Positions 41,478-49,914 of a DNA stretch of 64,000 nucleotides are shown here, in pieces (the first letter of the stretch is position 1; each line of letters opens with the position of its first letter). The DNA is taken from NCBI RefSeq assembly GCF_004770475.1, contig NZ_RQHK01000002.1:210001-274000 (forward strand). The letters are read 5' to 3'. The translations under genes were made by a program, and so were the position numbers. The notes below the pieces were generated by a model. The model saw only the letters and a program-made list of their open reading frames with translations. It ran no database searches and was not told the origin of the DNA. The DNA comes from Leptospira mtsangambouensis (lineage in GTDB: Bacteria; Spirochaetota; Leptospiria; Leptospirales; Leptospiraceae).

Positions 41478-43379
41478 ATGACCCAAAACTACGACAACCT
41501 CTACCAAGCCCTTGCCCACGTCGCTGAAACTCTGCCAAATAAAGTTTCCTTTCGGAAACGAAAATCGGCCAAGGAATTCCCAGGAATCAGCTTCAGAGAT
41601 CTGAAACAGTTTGTCGATCACTTGAGTTTGGGTTTCATCGAACTAGGAGTGGAAGTTGGAGACCGAATTGGATTTTTCTGTGATGCCACTGTCAATTGGC
41701 TTCGGACAGACTTTGCCATTTTAACTTCTGGGGCAGTAGTTGTGCCGAGGGGAACAGACATTGTCAGAGAAGAGATTCTATATATTCTCAATCATTCGGA
41801 AGCAAAATTCCTAGTGGTTCAAAAACCAAAGGATAAAAAACGAATTGATGATTTGTTAGGTGAACTTCCACATCTAAAACAAATTTTTATTTTGGAAACT
41901 GAGCAAGGTGATTTGTATGAAGGTGAAAATTCAATCCTATCGATCGCTGAAAAAGGAAAGGAGATCTGGGGAAGGAACGGCAAACAAACGTTAGAGAATA
42001 GGATTCATCAGACTGATCCAGATGCACTCGCCACTTTGATTTATACTTCTGGAACCACAGGGAATCCTAAGGGTGTGATGTTATCACAAAAAGGATGGAT
42101 CACTGCGATTCAAAATACAATTTCTCGATTGGATATGAATTCCAACGACAATGCTGTCAGTTTACTTCCTCCATGGCATGCATTTGAAAGAGCCATTGAA
42201 TATGCAGGTATCTTTCTTGGGATCGACTTTTTAGTTTCGAATATGTCATCGTTAAAAGATGATCTTCGTGATTTTCGTCCTACAATTTTCCCTTCTGTAC
42301 CAAGAATTTGGGAATCTGTATACAACGGAATCATTGCCAAAGTAGCAAAAGAAGGTGGATTTAAAGAAAAGTTATTTCATTTCTTTTTGAGGTTTGGTTC
42401 TACTTGGGCGCATTATTATGCAATGTGTTTTGGTTTCGAATTTGAAATTAAAAAACCAAACATCATTGTGTCGTTCATAAAAAGAACTTATGCTTTTTTG
42501 ATTTTAATTTTTCTTTCTCCTTTAAAACTCATTAGCATTAAAATTTTTTCTGCCATTCATAAAGCTTTGGGAGGAAGGATTCGGATCTGTATATCTGCTG
42601 GTTCTGCTCTACCAAGTGTAGTTGACGGATTTTTATCTGCAATAGGGCTAAAGGTTCTGGAAGGATATGGGATGACAGAAACTTCAGCTGTCGTTTCGAT
42701 TCGGTCCAATACTAAACCAACCAAAGGCACTGTAGGGATTCCCATTGCCGGTTATCAAATTCGACTAAAGGATGATACAGGCAAAATACTATCAGATGTT
42801 GGTTCAAAAGGAACTCTTTGGATCAAATCAAAACAAATTTTAAAAGGTTACTATAAACGTCCAGAACTCAACCAAGTAGTTTTTGATGCAGAAGGTTTTT
42901 TTGATACTGGAGACCTAATGATGATCTCTCATCGAAATGAATTGGTTTTTGCTGGTCGTTCGAAAGATACCATTGCTCTGATTGGTGGAGAAAACGTAGA
43001 ACCCATCCCAATCGAAGACAAATTATTAACTTCTTCCTTCATCGACCAAGTAATGGTTGTAGGTCATGACAAAAAAACTCTTGGTGCCCTCATTGTTCCT
43101 AACTTTGAAGCAGTAGAAACAAAGATTCCCGGCATTTCTAAAGAAAAAGCAGGAGAATGGAATACCAATCCTAAGGTTCGGGAATTATACCGATCAGAAA
43201 TTTCACGCATTATTTCTCGCGAAAACGGATTCAAAGGATTCGAGATGATACCAGCTAACAATTTTTATGTGGTTCCTCGACCCTTTGATCCCGATGTCGA
43301 AATGACACGTACTTTAAAAATGAAGAGAAATGTCATTTCGGATGTATTCTCAAAACAAATTGAAGGAATTTACCAATGA
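41478..43379 (+). CDS. AMP-dependent acyl-CoA synthetase
   Basis: A 633-aa long-chain acyl-CoA ligase. It has the AMP-binding loop ATLIYTSGTTGNPKGVMLSQ, the WHAFER motif, GYGMTETSAV, and DTGDLMMIS. The hydrophobic patch YAFLILIFLSPLKLISI is a likely membrane contact, as in the paralogue at 3.7 kb. The frame is open to 41364, but the ATG at 41478 matches the paralogue's start, so I use it. Its stop overlaps the acyl-CoA dehydrogenase start (ATGA), so the two enzymes should be made together: activation, then first beta-oxidation step. Confidence 0.87.
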   Translation: MTQNYDNLYQALAHVAETLPNKVSFRKRKSAKEFPGISFRDLKQFVDHLSLGFIELGVEVGDRIGFFCDATVNWLRTDFAILTSGAVVVPRGTDIVREEILYILNHSEAKFLVVQKPKDKKRIDDLLGELPHLKQIFILETEQGDLYEGENSILSIAEKGKEIWGRNGKQTLENRIHQTDPDALATLIYTSGTTGNPKGVMLSQKGWITAIQNTISRLDMNSNDNAVSLLPPWHAFERAIEYAGIFLGIDFLVSNMSSLKDDLRDFRPTIFPSVPRIWESVYNGIIAKVAKEGGFKEKLFHFFLRFGSTWAHYYAMCFGFEFEIKKPNIIVSFIKRTYAFLILIFLSPLKLISIKIFSAIHKALGGRIRICISAGSALPSVVDGFLSAIGLKVLEGYGMTETSAVVSIRSNTKPTKGTVGIPIAGYQIRLKDDTGKILSDVGSKGTLWIKSKQILKGYYKRPELNQVVFDAEGFFDTGDLMMISHRNELVFAGRSKDTIALIGGENVEPIPIEDKLLTSSFIDQVMVVGHDKKTLGALIVPNFEAVETKIPGISKEKAGEWNTNPKVRELYRSEISRIISRENGFKGFEMIPANNFYVVPRPFDPDVEMTRTLKMKRNVISDVFSKQIEGIYQ

Positions 43380-44950
43380 TACACCCAAAACTGAATCCCT
43401 ATCTAAATGAGGAGGAAAGAAGTTTTTACAATACGGTTTTCCAATTTTCGGAAGATAAAGTTTTCCCCTCTGCAGAAGAAAGAGATGAAAAAGAAATCTG
43501 GTCGGATGATTTATGGAAGGAATTTAGTAAAGCAGGTTTAACAGGACTTACCATCCCATCGGAATTTGGTGGGGAGGGCGCAAGTTGTTTACAGTGTTCC
43601 ATTGCAACCGATGCATTCGCATCAGGTTCGTTAGATGGAGGAATGGGGCTTTCCTGGGTTGCTCACTTAGTAATTGGAACAATGCCGATTATTTTCCAAG
43701 GCACAAACGAACAAAAATCTAAATACCTTCCTAAACTCGCTTCCGGAGAATGGATGGCAGGATTTGCTCTCACTGAACCAGCCTCCGGATCCGATGCAGC
43801 TTCTCTTTTAACAAAAGCGGAAGAAGTGGATGGTGGTTGGAAATTGAATGGCACAAAAATGTACATCACCAATGGTCCCGTTGGGCAAGTATTTGTTGTG
43901 ATGGCCCGAACTTCTGAAAAAGGTAGAGGACCAATGGGGATTTCTGCTTTTATCGTAGAAAGTCATACTCCTGGATTTAAGGTCAGTAAAGTTTTAAAAA
44001 AGTTAGGTCATCATACTTCTATGACCGCTGAACTTGTGTTTGAGGATATGATCATTCCAAAGGAAAACTTACTCGGCCCAATCAATACAGGTTTTATGCG
44101 GATCGGGAAAGAAACTTTGGAATGGGAAAGGACTGTTTTTGTGGCAGGACTCTCAGGTGCCATGGAGTTTTGTTTTCGTAAAGGACTTCGTTATGCGAAC
44201 GAAAGGGTACAATTCGGAAAACCAATTTCAAGTTTTTATGGAATGCGTGATATTCTAGTTCGGAACTGGGTATATATCCAAGCTGCACGTAGATTGATAT
44301 ATTGGGTGGCGGAACGAAAGGATAGAGGTGTTGCCTCTCCATTAGAAAGTAGTTTGGGAAAACTCATATCTTCGGAAATTGCAGAGGATGTAGCAAAAGA
44401 TTCTGTGCAGTTGTTTGGTGGTTATGGTTATATGAAGGAATACTCAGTAGAACGATTTTACAGAGATGTAAAATTGGGCACTATTGGCGGTGGAACCAGT
44501 GAAATCCAACGTTCCATTATTTCATCTTTATATCCAGGAAAAGAAAAGTTTTTAAAAGATTTTTCTAAATTAGAAGTAGAGTCTAGTCTAGCAGACAAAA
44601 TTCAAAATGTACTTTTTGAAATCATACTTTCTATGGATGCAGAACCAAATCGAAAAAAACAACAATCAGTCGAATTTGCATTTGCAGACGTTTTGTCCAT
44701 TTTTGTGATCCTTTCTCTTTCGGAAATAGACACTCATAAATCGACAGAATACTATTCTCGTGATGAAAAATTGATGGATCGAAAGTTACTTTCGTATTAT
44801 CTTGTGGGCAAGTATCTTATGTCATTCACTCGACTTTCTCATTATGTTCCCGAAAAATTGACCCAACTTTGGGATTCTTATTCTCAACTGGGGAAATCAA
44901 TTGAGGAAACGGTTCATGAGCGTTTCCACTCCCTTCAGGAACTTTTGTAA
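43376..44950 (+). CDS. acyl-CoA dehydrogenase
   Basis: A 524-aa FAD-dependent acyl-CoA dehydrogenase catalysing the first beta-oxidation step. Visible features are the flavin/substrate motif AGFALTEPASGSDAAS near residue 130, the C-terminal GYGYMKEYSVERFYRDVKLGTIGGGTSEIQR, in which the E before Y is in the position of the catalytic base in many ACADs, and a long C-terminal extension (about 400-524) of unknown role. Electrons would pass to the electron transfer flavoprotein encoded at the end of the window. It is coupled by ATGA to the synthetase; the kinase starts 3 bp after its stop. Confidence 0.9.
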   Translation: MIHPKLNPYLNEEERSFYNTVFQFSEDKVFPSAEERDEKEIWSDDLWKEFSKAGLTGLTIPSEFGGEGASCLQCSIATDAFASGSLDGGMGLSWVAHLVIGTMPIIFQGTNEQKSKYLPKLASGEWMAGFALTEPASGSDAASLLTKAEEVDGGWKLNGTKMYITNGPVGQVFVVMARTSEKGRGPMGISAFIVESHTPGFKVSKVLKKLGHHTSMTAELVFEDMIIPKENLLGPINTGFMRIGKETLEWERTVFVAGLSGAMEFCFRKGLRYANERVQFGKPISSFYGMRDILVRNWVYIQAARRLIYWVAERKDRGVASPLESSLGKLISSEIAEDVAKDSVQLFGGYGYMKEYSVERFYRDVKLGTIGGGTSEIQRSIISSLYPGKEKFLKDFSKLEVESSLADKIQNVLFEIILSMDAEPNRKKQQSVEFAFADVLSIFVILSLSEIDTHKSTEYYSRDEKLMDRKLLSYYLVGKYLMSFTRLSHYVPEKLTQLWDSYSQLGKSIEETVHERFHSLQELL

Positions 44951-44953
44951 CCC

Positions 44954-46219
44954 ATGAAAGCAGCTAGCCGAATTGCATTTTTTTATTTGTTATTCGGCTA
45001 CGTCTGGATTTATTTTTCAGACTATGCGATTTCTCTTATATTCAAATCTCCTGAAGAACTAAGGGAAGTCCAAAGTCTGAAAGGTTGGGGATTTGTGACT
45101 GTGTCTGCAGTCATCATTTATATACTTTTGGTTCGAGAGTTGAGGAGACAAAAACATGTTTTATTAGAAAAAGTAGAATCTGACCAACTTTTCCAAGTGA
45201 TTGTAGAAAGGATTGAAGATGCAGTGATTGTTTTCAATTTGGATACTTGGAAAATAGATTTTTTAAGTGAACAGGTTTCTCGTTTATTTGATATCCCAAA
45301 AAAAGAAATTCTCATTCATCCTGAACTTTTAATCGAACGTGTTCACGAAGGCGATCGAGCACGGATGACAAATATTTGGATGAATCAATTACGAGAAAAT
45401 CATACAGGGTTATTGTATCGAATTTGTATGTTAGATGGAAAAATTAGATGGGCGTTGGAACATCGACTTTTTATCCCAACGAAAGATGGAAGTGCAAATA
45501 AAGCAGTAGCTGTCATTTCAGATATGACTAGTTATATGGAAAACCAATCCAAATTGGAACGTTCTCTGAGAGAAAATGAAACTTTGCTGACAGAAGTTCA
45601 TCATAGAGTGAAAAACAATTTAGCAGTTATCATTTCTTTTTTACAACTTCAAGTATATTCCTCTCCTCCAGAGACTGCTGATATTTTGGAACAAAGTATT
45701 GTTCGAATCAAAGCCATAGCACTTGTCCATGAAAAACTTTATAGTAGCAAAAACTTATCAGGTCTAAGTTCGGTTGATTATATTACAAGTCTTGTGGAAA
45801 ATATAAAACTTATGTATATGAGAACGGACATTCGCATCGAACTCGATATCCAGAAATTAGAATTTAATATTGTCGATGCTATCCCTATGGGACTAATGAT
45901 TACGGAAATGTTGACCAATAGTTTTCGACATGCATTCGTTGGGGGACAATCGGATGCTTGGATTAAAATTGATTTTGTTGTGATGGATCAGTTCAATTAT
46001 GAATTAAAATATCGAGACAATGGAATTGGTTTCCCTCCCGGTCTTAATTATAAAAAAGCAGAATCCATTGGATTGTCTGTGATTTTTTCGTTATGCAGTC
46101 AGATGAACGGTCGCGAATTGGAATGTTCGTCTGCACCAAACGAAGGTGTGTTTTATCATTTTGCCTTTTCACCAAAAAAGGTAATTCCAGAGGAAAATGT
46201 AAATGTATCAAAAGGGTAA
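44954..46219 (+). CDS. PAS-HisKA_2 sensor histidine kinase
   Basis: A 421-aa kinase. The N-terminal 60 residues contain two transmembrane segments in a FYLLFGYVWIYFSDYAI...KGWGFV pattern common in sensor proteins. A PAS domain follows (about 75-200, VIVERIEDAVIVFNLDTWKIDFLSEQ). The phosphoacceptor region is HisKA_2-type: EVHHRVKNNLAVIISFLQLQ, His near residue 217. The ATPase motifs are MTEMLTNSFRHAF region (N box), RDNGIGFPPG (G1) and GLSVIFSLCSQMNG (G2). No response regulator is adjacent. It sits between the acyl-CoA dehydrogenase and MaoC genes, overlapping the latter by 17 bp. Confidence 0.85.
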   Translation: MKAASRIAFFYLLFGYVWIYFSDYAISLIFKSPEELREVQSLKGWGFVTVSAVIIYILLVRELRRQKHVLLEKVESDQLFQVIVERIEDAVIVFNLDTWKIDFLSEQVSRLFDIPKKEILIHPELLIERVHEGDRARMTNIWMNQLRENHTGLLYRICMLDGKIRWALEHRLFIPTKDGSANKAVAVISDMTSYMENQSKLERSLRENETLLTEVHHRVKNNLAVIISFLQLQVYSSPPETADILEQSIVRIKAIALVHEKLYSSKNLSGLSSVDYITSLVENIKLMYMRTDIRIELDIQKLEFNIVDAIPMGLMITEMLTNSFRHAFVGGQSDAWIKIDFVVMDQFNYELKYRDNGIGFPPGLNYKKAESIGLSVIFSLCSQMNGRELECSSAPNEGVFYHFAFSPKKVIPEENVNVSKG

Positions 46220-46625
46220 AAGTTTTTTAGAAATTCAAATTGGCGATTCTGCTTCCTTTACCAAAACAATTACGGAAACGGATGTATATCTTTTTGCAGG
46301 AATCAGTGGGGATTTTAATCCACTCCATGTTGATGAAGAATACGCCAAATCAACTAGTTTCGGAACAAGGATTGCTCATGGGGGACTTGCTGCTTCACTG
46401 CTTGCCCCTGTGCTTGGAATGAAGTTGCCAGGTCTTGGAACGGTTGCATTGGAAACGACAACCAAATTCAGAAAACCTGTGTATTTTGGAGACACTATCA
46501 CATGTTTTGTGGAGGTTGTTGAAAAAGTGGAAAGACTAAAAGCGGTGAAGATGAAAATTGTTTGGACCAACCAAAAATCAGAAGTGGTGAGTAAGGGAGA
46601 AACTCTTGTCATTCCTCCCGGTTGA
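46203..46625 (+). CDS. MaoC-like (R)-specific enoyl-CoA hydratase
   Basis: A 140-aa hot-dog fold hydratase. The catalytic signature FAGISGDFNPLHVDEEYA (Asp and His of the MaoC/PhaJ hydratase 2 motif) is at about residues 31-48, followed by FGTRIAHGGLAASLLAP. It hydrates trans-2-enoyl-CoA, the step after acyl-CoA dehydrogenation. The start lies inside the kinase gene, with AGAGG ahead of the ATG. The 3' end overlaps the convergent DUF1292-like gene by 17 bp. Together with its upstream neighbours it makes a fatty-acid operon. Confidence 0.88.
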   Translation: MYQKGKSFLEIQIGDSASFTKTITETDVYLFAGISGDFNPLHVDEEYAKSTSFGTRIAHGGLAASLLAPVLGMKLPGLGTVALETTTKFRKPVYFGDTITCFVEVVEKVERLKAVKMKIVWTNQKSEVVSKGETLVIPPG

Positions 46626-46974
46626 GGAATTGTCCAACGAGTCCAATTTCATCTTCGACATATTCTCGAATTTCTTCCAATTCGTCTTCATCTAAAATTT
46701 CTTCTAAAATTTCCTCTCCTGATTCGTCTTGCCCAATGCGCATGACGATGTATCCTGGCACGTCGGAATCAGGATCATCCATTTCCACATTCACAAATTG
46801 AAATTCTTGTTCTGTACTTGGTAGAAAAACTAGATAATCATTTCCCATTTGCGAAAAAGAATAAAAGACTTCCCATTGGTAGCTGTTTCCCTTTTCATCT
46901 ACAAGATCTATTTCTTCTGTGACTCTGCTCGGAAGAAAGTCATCACCTTGAAATCCAAAATCTTTCATATCCAT
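46609..46974 (-). CDS. DUF1292-like acidic protein
   Basis: A 121-aa very acidic protein. A beta-rich N-terminal part (IDLVDEKGNSYQWEVFYSFSQMGNDYLVFLP) is followed by a C-terminal Glu/Asp-rich helix (EEILEEILDEDELEEIREYVEDEIG). This resembles the DUF1292 family; function unknown. It overlaps the HNH gene by one base (TAATG) and the convergent MaoC gene by 17 bp. Confidence 0.6.
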   Translation of the reverse strand: MDMKDFGFQGDDFLPSRVTEEIDLVDEKGNSYQWEVFYSFSQMGNDYLVFLPSTEQEFQFVNVEMDDPDSDVPGYIVMRIGQDESGEEILEEILDEDELEEIREYVEDEIGLVGQFLNREE

Positions 46975-47267
46975 TAGGAGAAAAACTCCTTCTCAAAGGG
47001 AAGACTATGTTTTTTTTTGAAGTTACATTCTTTGCATGAGGGGACTAAATTGGCTTTGACCGATTTTCCACCTCGGATAAGAGGGATTAGGTGGTCCATT
47101 GTCAGCTCTTCCACTTTGAACTTTTTCCCACAATAATGGCAAACTCCGGAAGATCGTTTGTTCTTCCACCATGCAGTTGTTTTTAGTTCTTTTGCCTTCT
47201 TTCGTTCCCTTGCAATTTCTTCATCGCTCACGTCGGAAAAAAAAGAATCGGAAGGTGTATCCGTCAT
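46974..47267 (-). CDS. HNH endonuclease-domain protein
   Basis: A 97-aa protein with a compact HNH motif: VCHYCGKKFKVEELTMDHLIPLIRGGKSVKANLVPSCKECN. There are four zinc-binding Cys (CHYC and CKEC), the first catalytic His in MDHLIP and the central Asn in ANLVP. It is short, like stand-alone HNH nucleases. The N-terminal helix is Lys/Glu-rich (ARERKKAKELKTTAWWKN). It is translationally coupled to the DUF1292-like gene. Whether it cuts DNA is not shown; no restriction or phage genes are nearby. Confidence 0.85.
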   Translation of the reverse strand: MTDTPSDSFFSDVSDEEIARERKKAKELKTTAWWKNKRSSGVCHYCGKKFKVEELTMDHLIPLIRGGKSVKANLVPSCKECNFKKKHSLPFEKEFFS

Positions 47268-47316
47268 AGTTTAAAAAAATCTGTTTTTTTCTCTTCGTCA
47301 AGAAAAAGATGGAGGA

Positions 47317-48429
47317 ATGGGAAGATTGGTTTACCTAGATAATTTGAGGTCCTTTGCACTTTTACTTGGAATTGTGTTTCATGCAGCTATCGTGTATGCT
47401 TCAGAGATCAAATATGCCATCCAAGTTGAGGATCGGAGTGATGTTCTCTCTTATTTTTGTTATTGGATTCATAGTTATCGAATGCCAATGTTCTATATGA
47501 TTTCAGGTTTTTTTTCAGCAATGGTTTGGGAAAAAAAAGGTAGGAGTTTTTATTTAGAGGCAAGATTTAAACGTGTATTAGTTCCAACAATTTTTGGACT
47601 TATTTTGATTGCACCCATCCAATACTATTTAACCGAAAAAATAAAAAATCCAAATATAGAAATTTTATCGTTCCTAAAATTCTTTTTTACAAAAGAAAAT
47701 TTTCAGCATTCGCATATTTGGTTCCTTGTTGATTTGTTTTGTTTTAGTATTCTTTATAGTTTGATTCCAAAATCCATATTTAAATCAAAACTTTGGGATC
47801 AAATTCCACATGGAAATTTTAGGTATTTGATTCTAATTGGTTTTTGTTTTTCTGTCGTGTTTTTAAGTCATATACAAATTTCCAAAGGGGAATCATATTA
47901 CGGAATCTTCAAACTTACATTTATCTTTCAGTTTTCGTTTTTTCTTTCCGGAGTTTTTTGTTATCATTGGAAAAGTATTTTGATACCTAAAACCGTTTCT
48001 CGATTAAAAACACTCTCCGTTTTCATTTGGGCGATTGTCATATTTTTAGTATTTCGAGATTTGGAGATTGAAGATCCACTTTGGATTTATTTTCATTATG
48101 CAAACGTTTGGTTGAGACCTATCCATATTTTTTTATGGGTTCTTTCTCCATTTCTTTGGACAAACTTTCTTGTTTCTGTGTTTCAATCCTTTGGTAACAA
48201 AGACGGAAAATTAGGATCTTATTTGATTGAGGCAAGTCTTCCCATCTATTTAGTCCACCATCCAATTTCTTTATTTTTTGCTTATTGGGTAAGAGAGATT
48301 GAATGGGGGATATGGGTGAAATTTATTTCCCATATCCTTTTTGTTTTACTTGTTAGTTTTTTCTTATACGAAGTTTTAATCCGAAAAATAAAACCCCTTC
48401 GTTTTGTTTTCGGATTAAAGACTAAGTAG
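47317..48429 (+). CDS. acyltransferase 3 family membrane protein
   Basis: A 370-aa polytopic protein with about 10 transmembrane helices. It begins with the acyltransferase 3 signature YLDNLRSFALLLGIVFHA, with the conserved His near residue 22; WIHSYRMPMFYMISGFFSA is also typical. Such enzymes O-acylate envelope polysaccharides, glycans or lipids. The substrate is unknown. It is divergent from the HNH gene and convergent with the amine oxidase, so it is monocistronic. Confidence 0.88.
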   Translation: MGRLVYLDNLRSFALLLGIVFHAAIVYASEIKYAIQVEDRSDVLSYFCYWIHSYRMPMFYMISGFFSAMVWEKKGRSFYLEARFKRVLVPTIFGLILIAPIQYYLTEKIKNPNIEILSFLKFFFTKENFQHSHIWFLVDLFCFSILYSLIPKSIFKSKLWDQIPHGNFRYLILIGFCFSVVFLSHIQISKGESYYGIFKLTFIFQFSFFLSGVFCYHWKSILIPKTVSRLKTLSVFIWAIVIFLVFRDLEIEDPLWIYFHYANVWLRPIHIFLWVLSPFLWTNFLVSVFQSFGNKDGKLGSYLIEASLPIYLVHHPISLFFAYWVREIEWGIWVKFISHILFVLLVSFFLYEVLIRKIKPLRFVFGLKTK

Positions 48430-48432
48430 AAT

Positions 48433-49809
48433 TTATGTTTTGCTTATGGCTTGGATTGCTGAGGCAACGGCAGAATCCATACTTCCTGTATGGAAAGCCA
48501 AATGTTCTCCGGCAAAATAAACACGTTCAAAAGGTTCGGCCCAAACATCTTTGATTCCGAAACTTCCTGGAGGAAACAAAGATACAAATCCTGGGCGTCC
48601 TGTTGTTTTTTGAAAACTATGGAAAATAAATGGAGATTCAAGAATTAACTCTAAGTTCTCAATTTCTTCCAATGAGGAAGTCATCAGATTCTTTTTTTGG
48701 CGATCACTCCCTTTTTCAAATAAAGCGGCTCTGTCTCCCGTTGAAATTGAAGTAACGGCTGTTATATTGGTTCCGATGGCAGCTTCCGATACGTACAAAG
48801 TTTCGGCAGCTGTATTTGTGGATAAAAAGAGCTTTGATATTGATTCTTTGGATTTAACCAAACTCAAGTTTTTGGAAATTTTTCCAGTTTGCATTCTCAA
48901 TGCAGAGTAAATTAAATCTTTTGGTAGTCCTGGGGTCCATTTGATATCGAGAACTGCAGCAGCCGGTAAAGCGCAAATGACTAAACTTCCTTTTACGGAT
49001 CTACCAGAAGACAATTCTACTGTGACTTGATTTTTTTGTTGTGAGACTTTGGTTACAGTTTCTCCTAAAATCAATTCCTGATTTCGTAATGAGTTAGTAA
49101 GTTCTTTGATGATACGTTCGGCACCACCTCTCACTTGGAACTTTGGTTTGAGCGCTGATTGTAAAGCAGAAAGATCATCTAGCACGGATTCGCTGGAAAT
49201 TTGGTTGAGGTCCGCACCTAGGATCACTCGATAAAGATCATTCATCGAACGAATTTCCTCTTCTGTTAATCCTTGGTATCTAGCATAAGAAGAAAAATTA
49301 ATTTTGTCTAATCCTTGTTTTTGTGTAGTACCCAAAGATTTATGCAGATCAATGACTTTCTCTAAAGTTTCGATTGATGCAGAAGAAATTTTTAAGAAAT
49401 CCGAATTTGTTTTTTGGAATGAAAATCGTTCAGTTATACTCGCAGGAACCAAATCTAAGTTCAGTTGTTTTACCAAACTTTTAATGTCTGTTTGGCCTTC
49501 TCCAATCCACTCACCACCTAAATCTTGTAAGATTCCTAGTTCTGGATTTTCATATGTGGCAATCCTCCCACCCAATTTTTCTCCTCTTTCAATGACGGTA
49601 ACATCATAGCCGGTTTGTTTTAAGAGGTAAGCCGCATAAAGACCCGAGAGTCCTCCACCCAGAACAATTGCTTTTTTTCCACTGCTAGACTTCGGTTTGG
49701 TTTCGGCCGTTGTGATCGTTGTGGTTTGTCCGAATGATTTTTTGGGAAGTAGGAAGCCTGCCCCTAAAGTGACAGCGCTCATCTTTTGTAGGAAACTTTT
49801 TCGATTCAT
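48433..49809 (-). CDS. flavin amine oxidase family protein
   Basis: A 458-aa FAD-dependent oxidoreductase. The dinucleotide motif GKKAIVLGGGLSGLYAAYLL lies near residue 47, followed by VIERGEKLGGRIATYE, which are hallmarks of monoamine oxidase-type enzymes. The C-terminal VYFAGEHLAFHTGSMDSAVASA closes the FAD site. The N-terminus (MNRKSFLQKMSAVTLGAGFLL) resembles a Tat signal with Arg-Lys instead of Arg-Arg, so export with bound FAD is possible. Substrate is unknown. It is convergent with the acyltransferase gene. Confidence 0.83.
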   Translation of the reverse strand: MNRKSFLQKMSAVTLGAGFLLPKKSFGQTTTITTAETKPKSSSGKKAIVLGGGLSGLYAAYLLKQTGYDVTVIERGEKLGGRIATYENPELGILQDLGGEWIGEGQTDIKSLVKQLNLDLVPASITERFSFQKTNSDFLKISSASIETLEKVIDLHKSLGTTQKQGLDKINFSSYARYQGLTEEEIRSMNDLYRVILGADLNQISSESVLDDLSALQSALKPKFQVRGGAERIIKELTNSLRNQELILGETVTKVSQQKNQVTVELSSGRSVKGSLVICALPAAAVLDIKWTPGLPKDLIYSALRMQTGKISKNLSLVKSKESISKLFLSTNTAAETLYVSEAAIGTNITAVTSISTGDRAALFEKGSDRQKKNLMTSSLEEIENLELILESPFIFHSFQKTTGRPGFVSLFPPGSFGIKDVWAEPFERVYFAGEHLAFHTGSMDSAVASAIQAISKT

Positions 49810-49914
49810 AGAACTTTCCCCTATTTTAACATTGGAAACAAAAAAGGCTAGAAAAATTAGAAAAATACAATCTAGTAACTTTGTCTTTTTAAGCGAATTG
49901 GGAGATTAGAGCCT

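Noticed and set aside
46974..47267. HNH gene considered as a trace of a homing element or restriction system
   Set aside because: It is co-transcribed with an ordinary DUF1292-like gene and no intron, phage or methylase gene is near.
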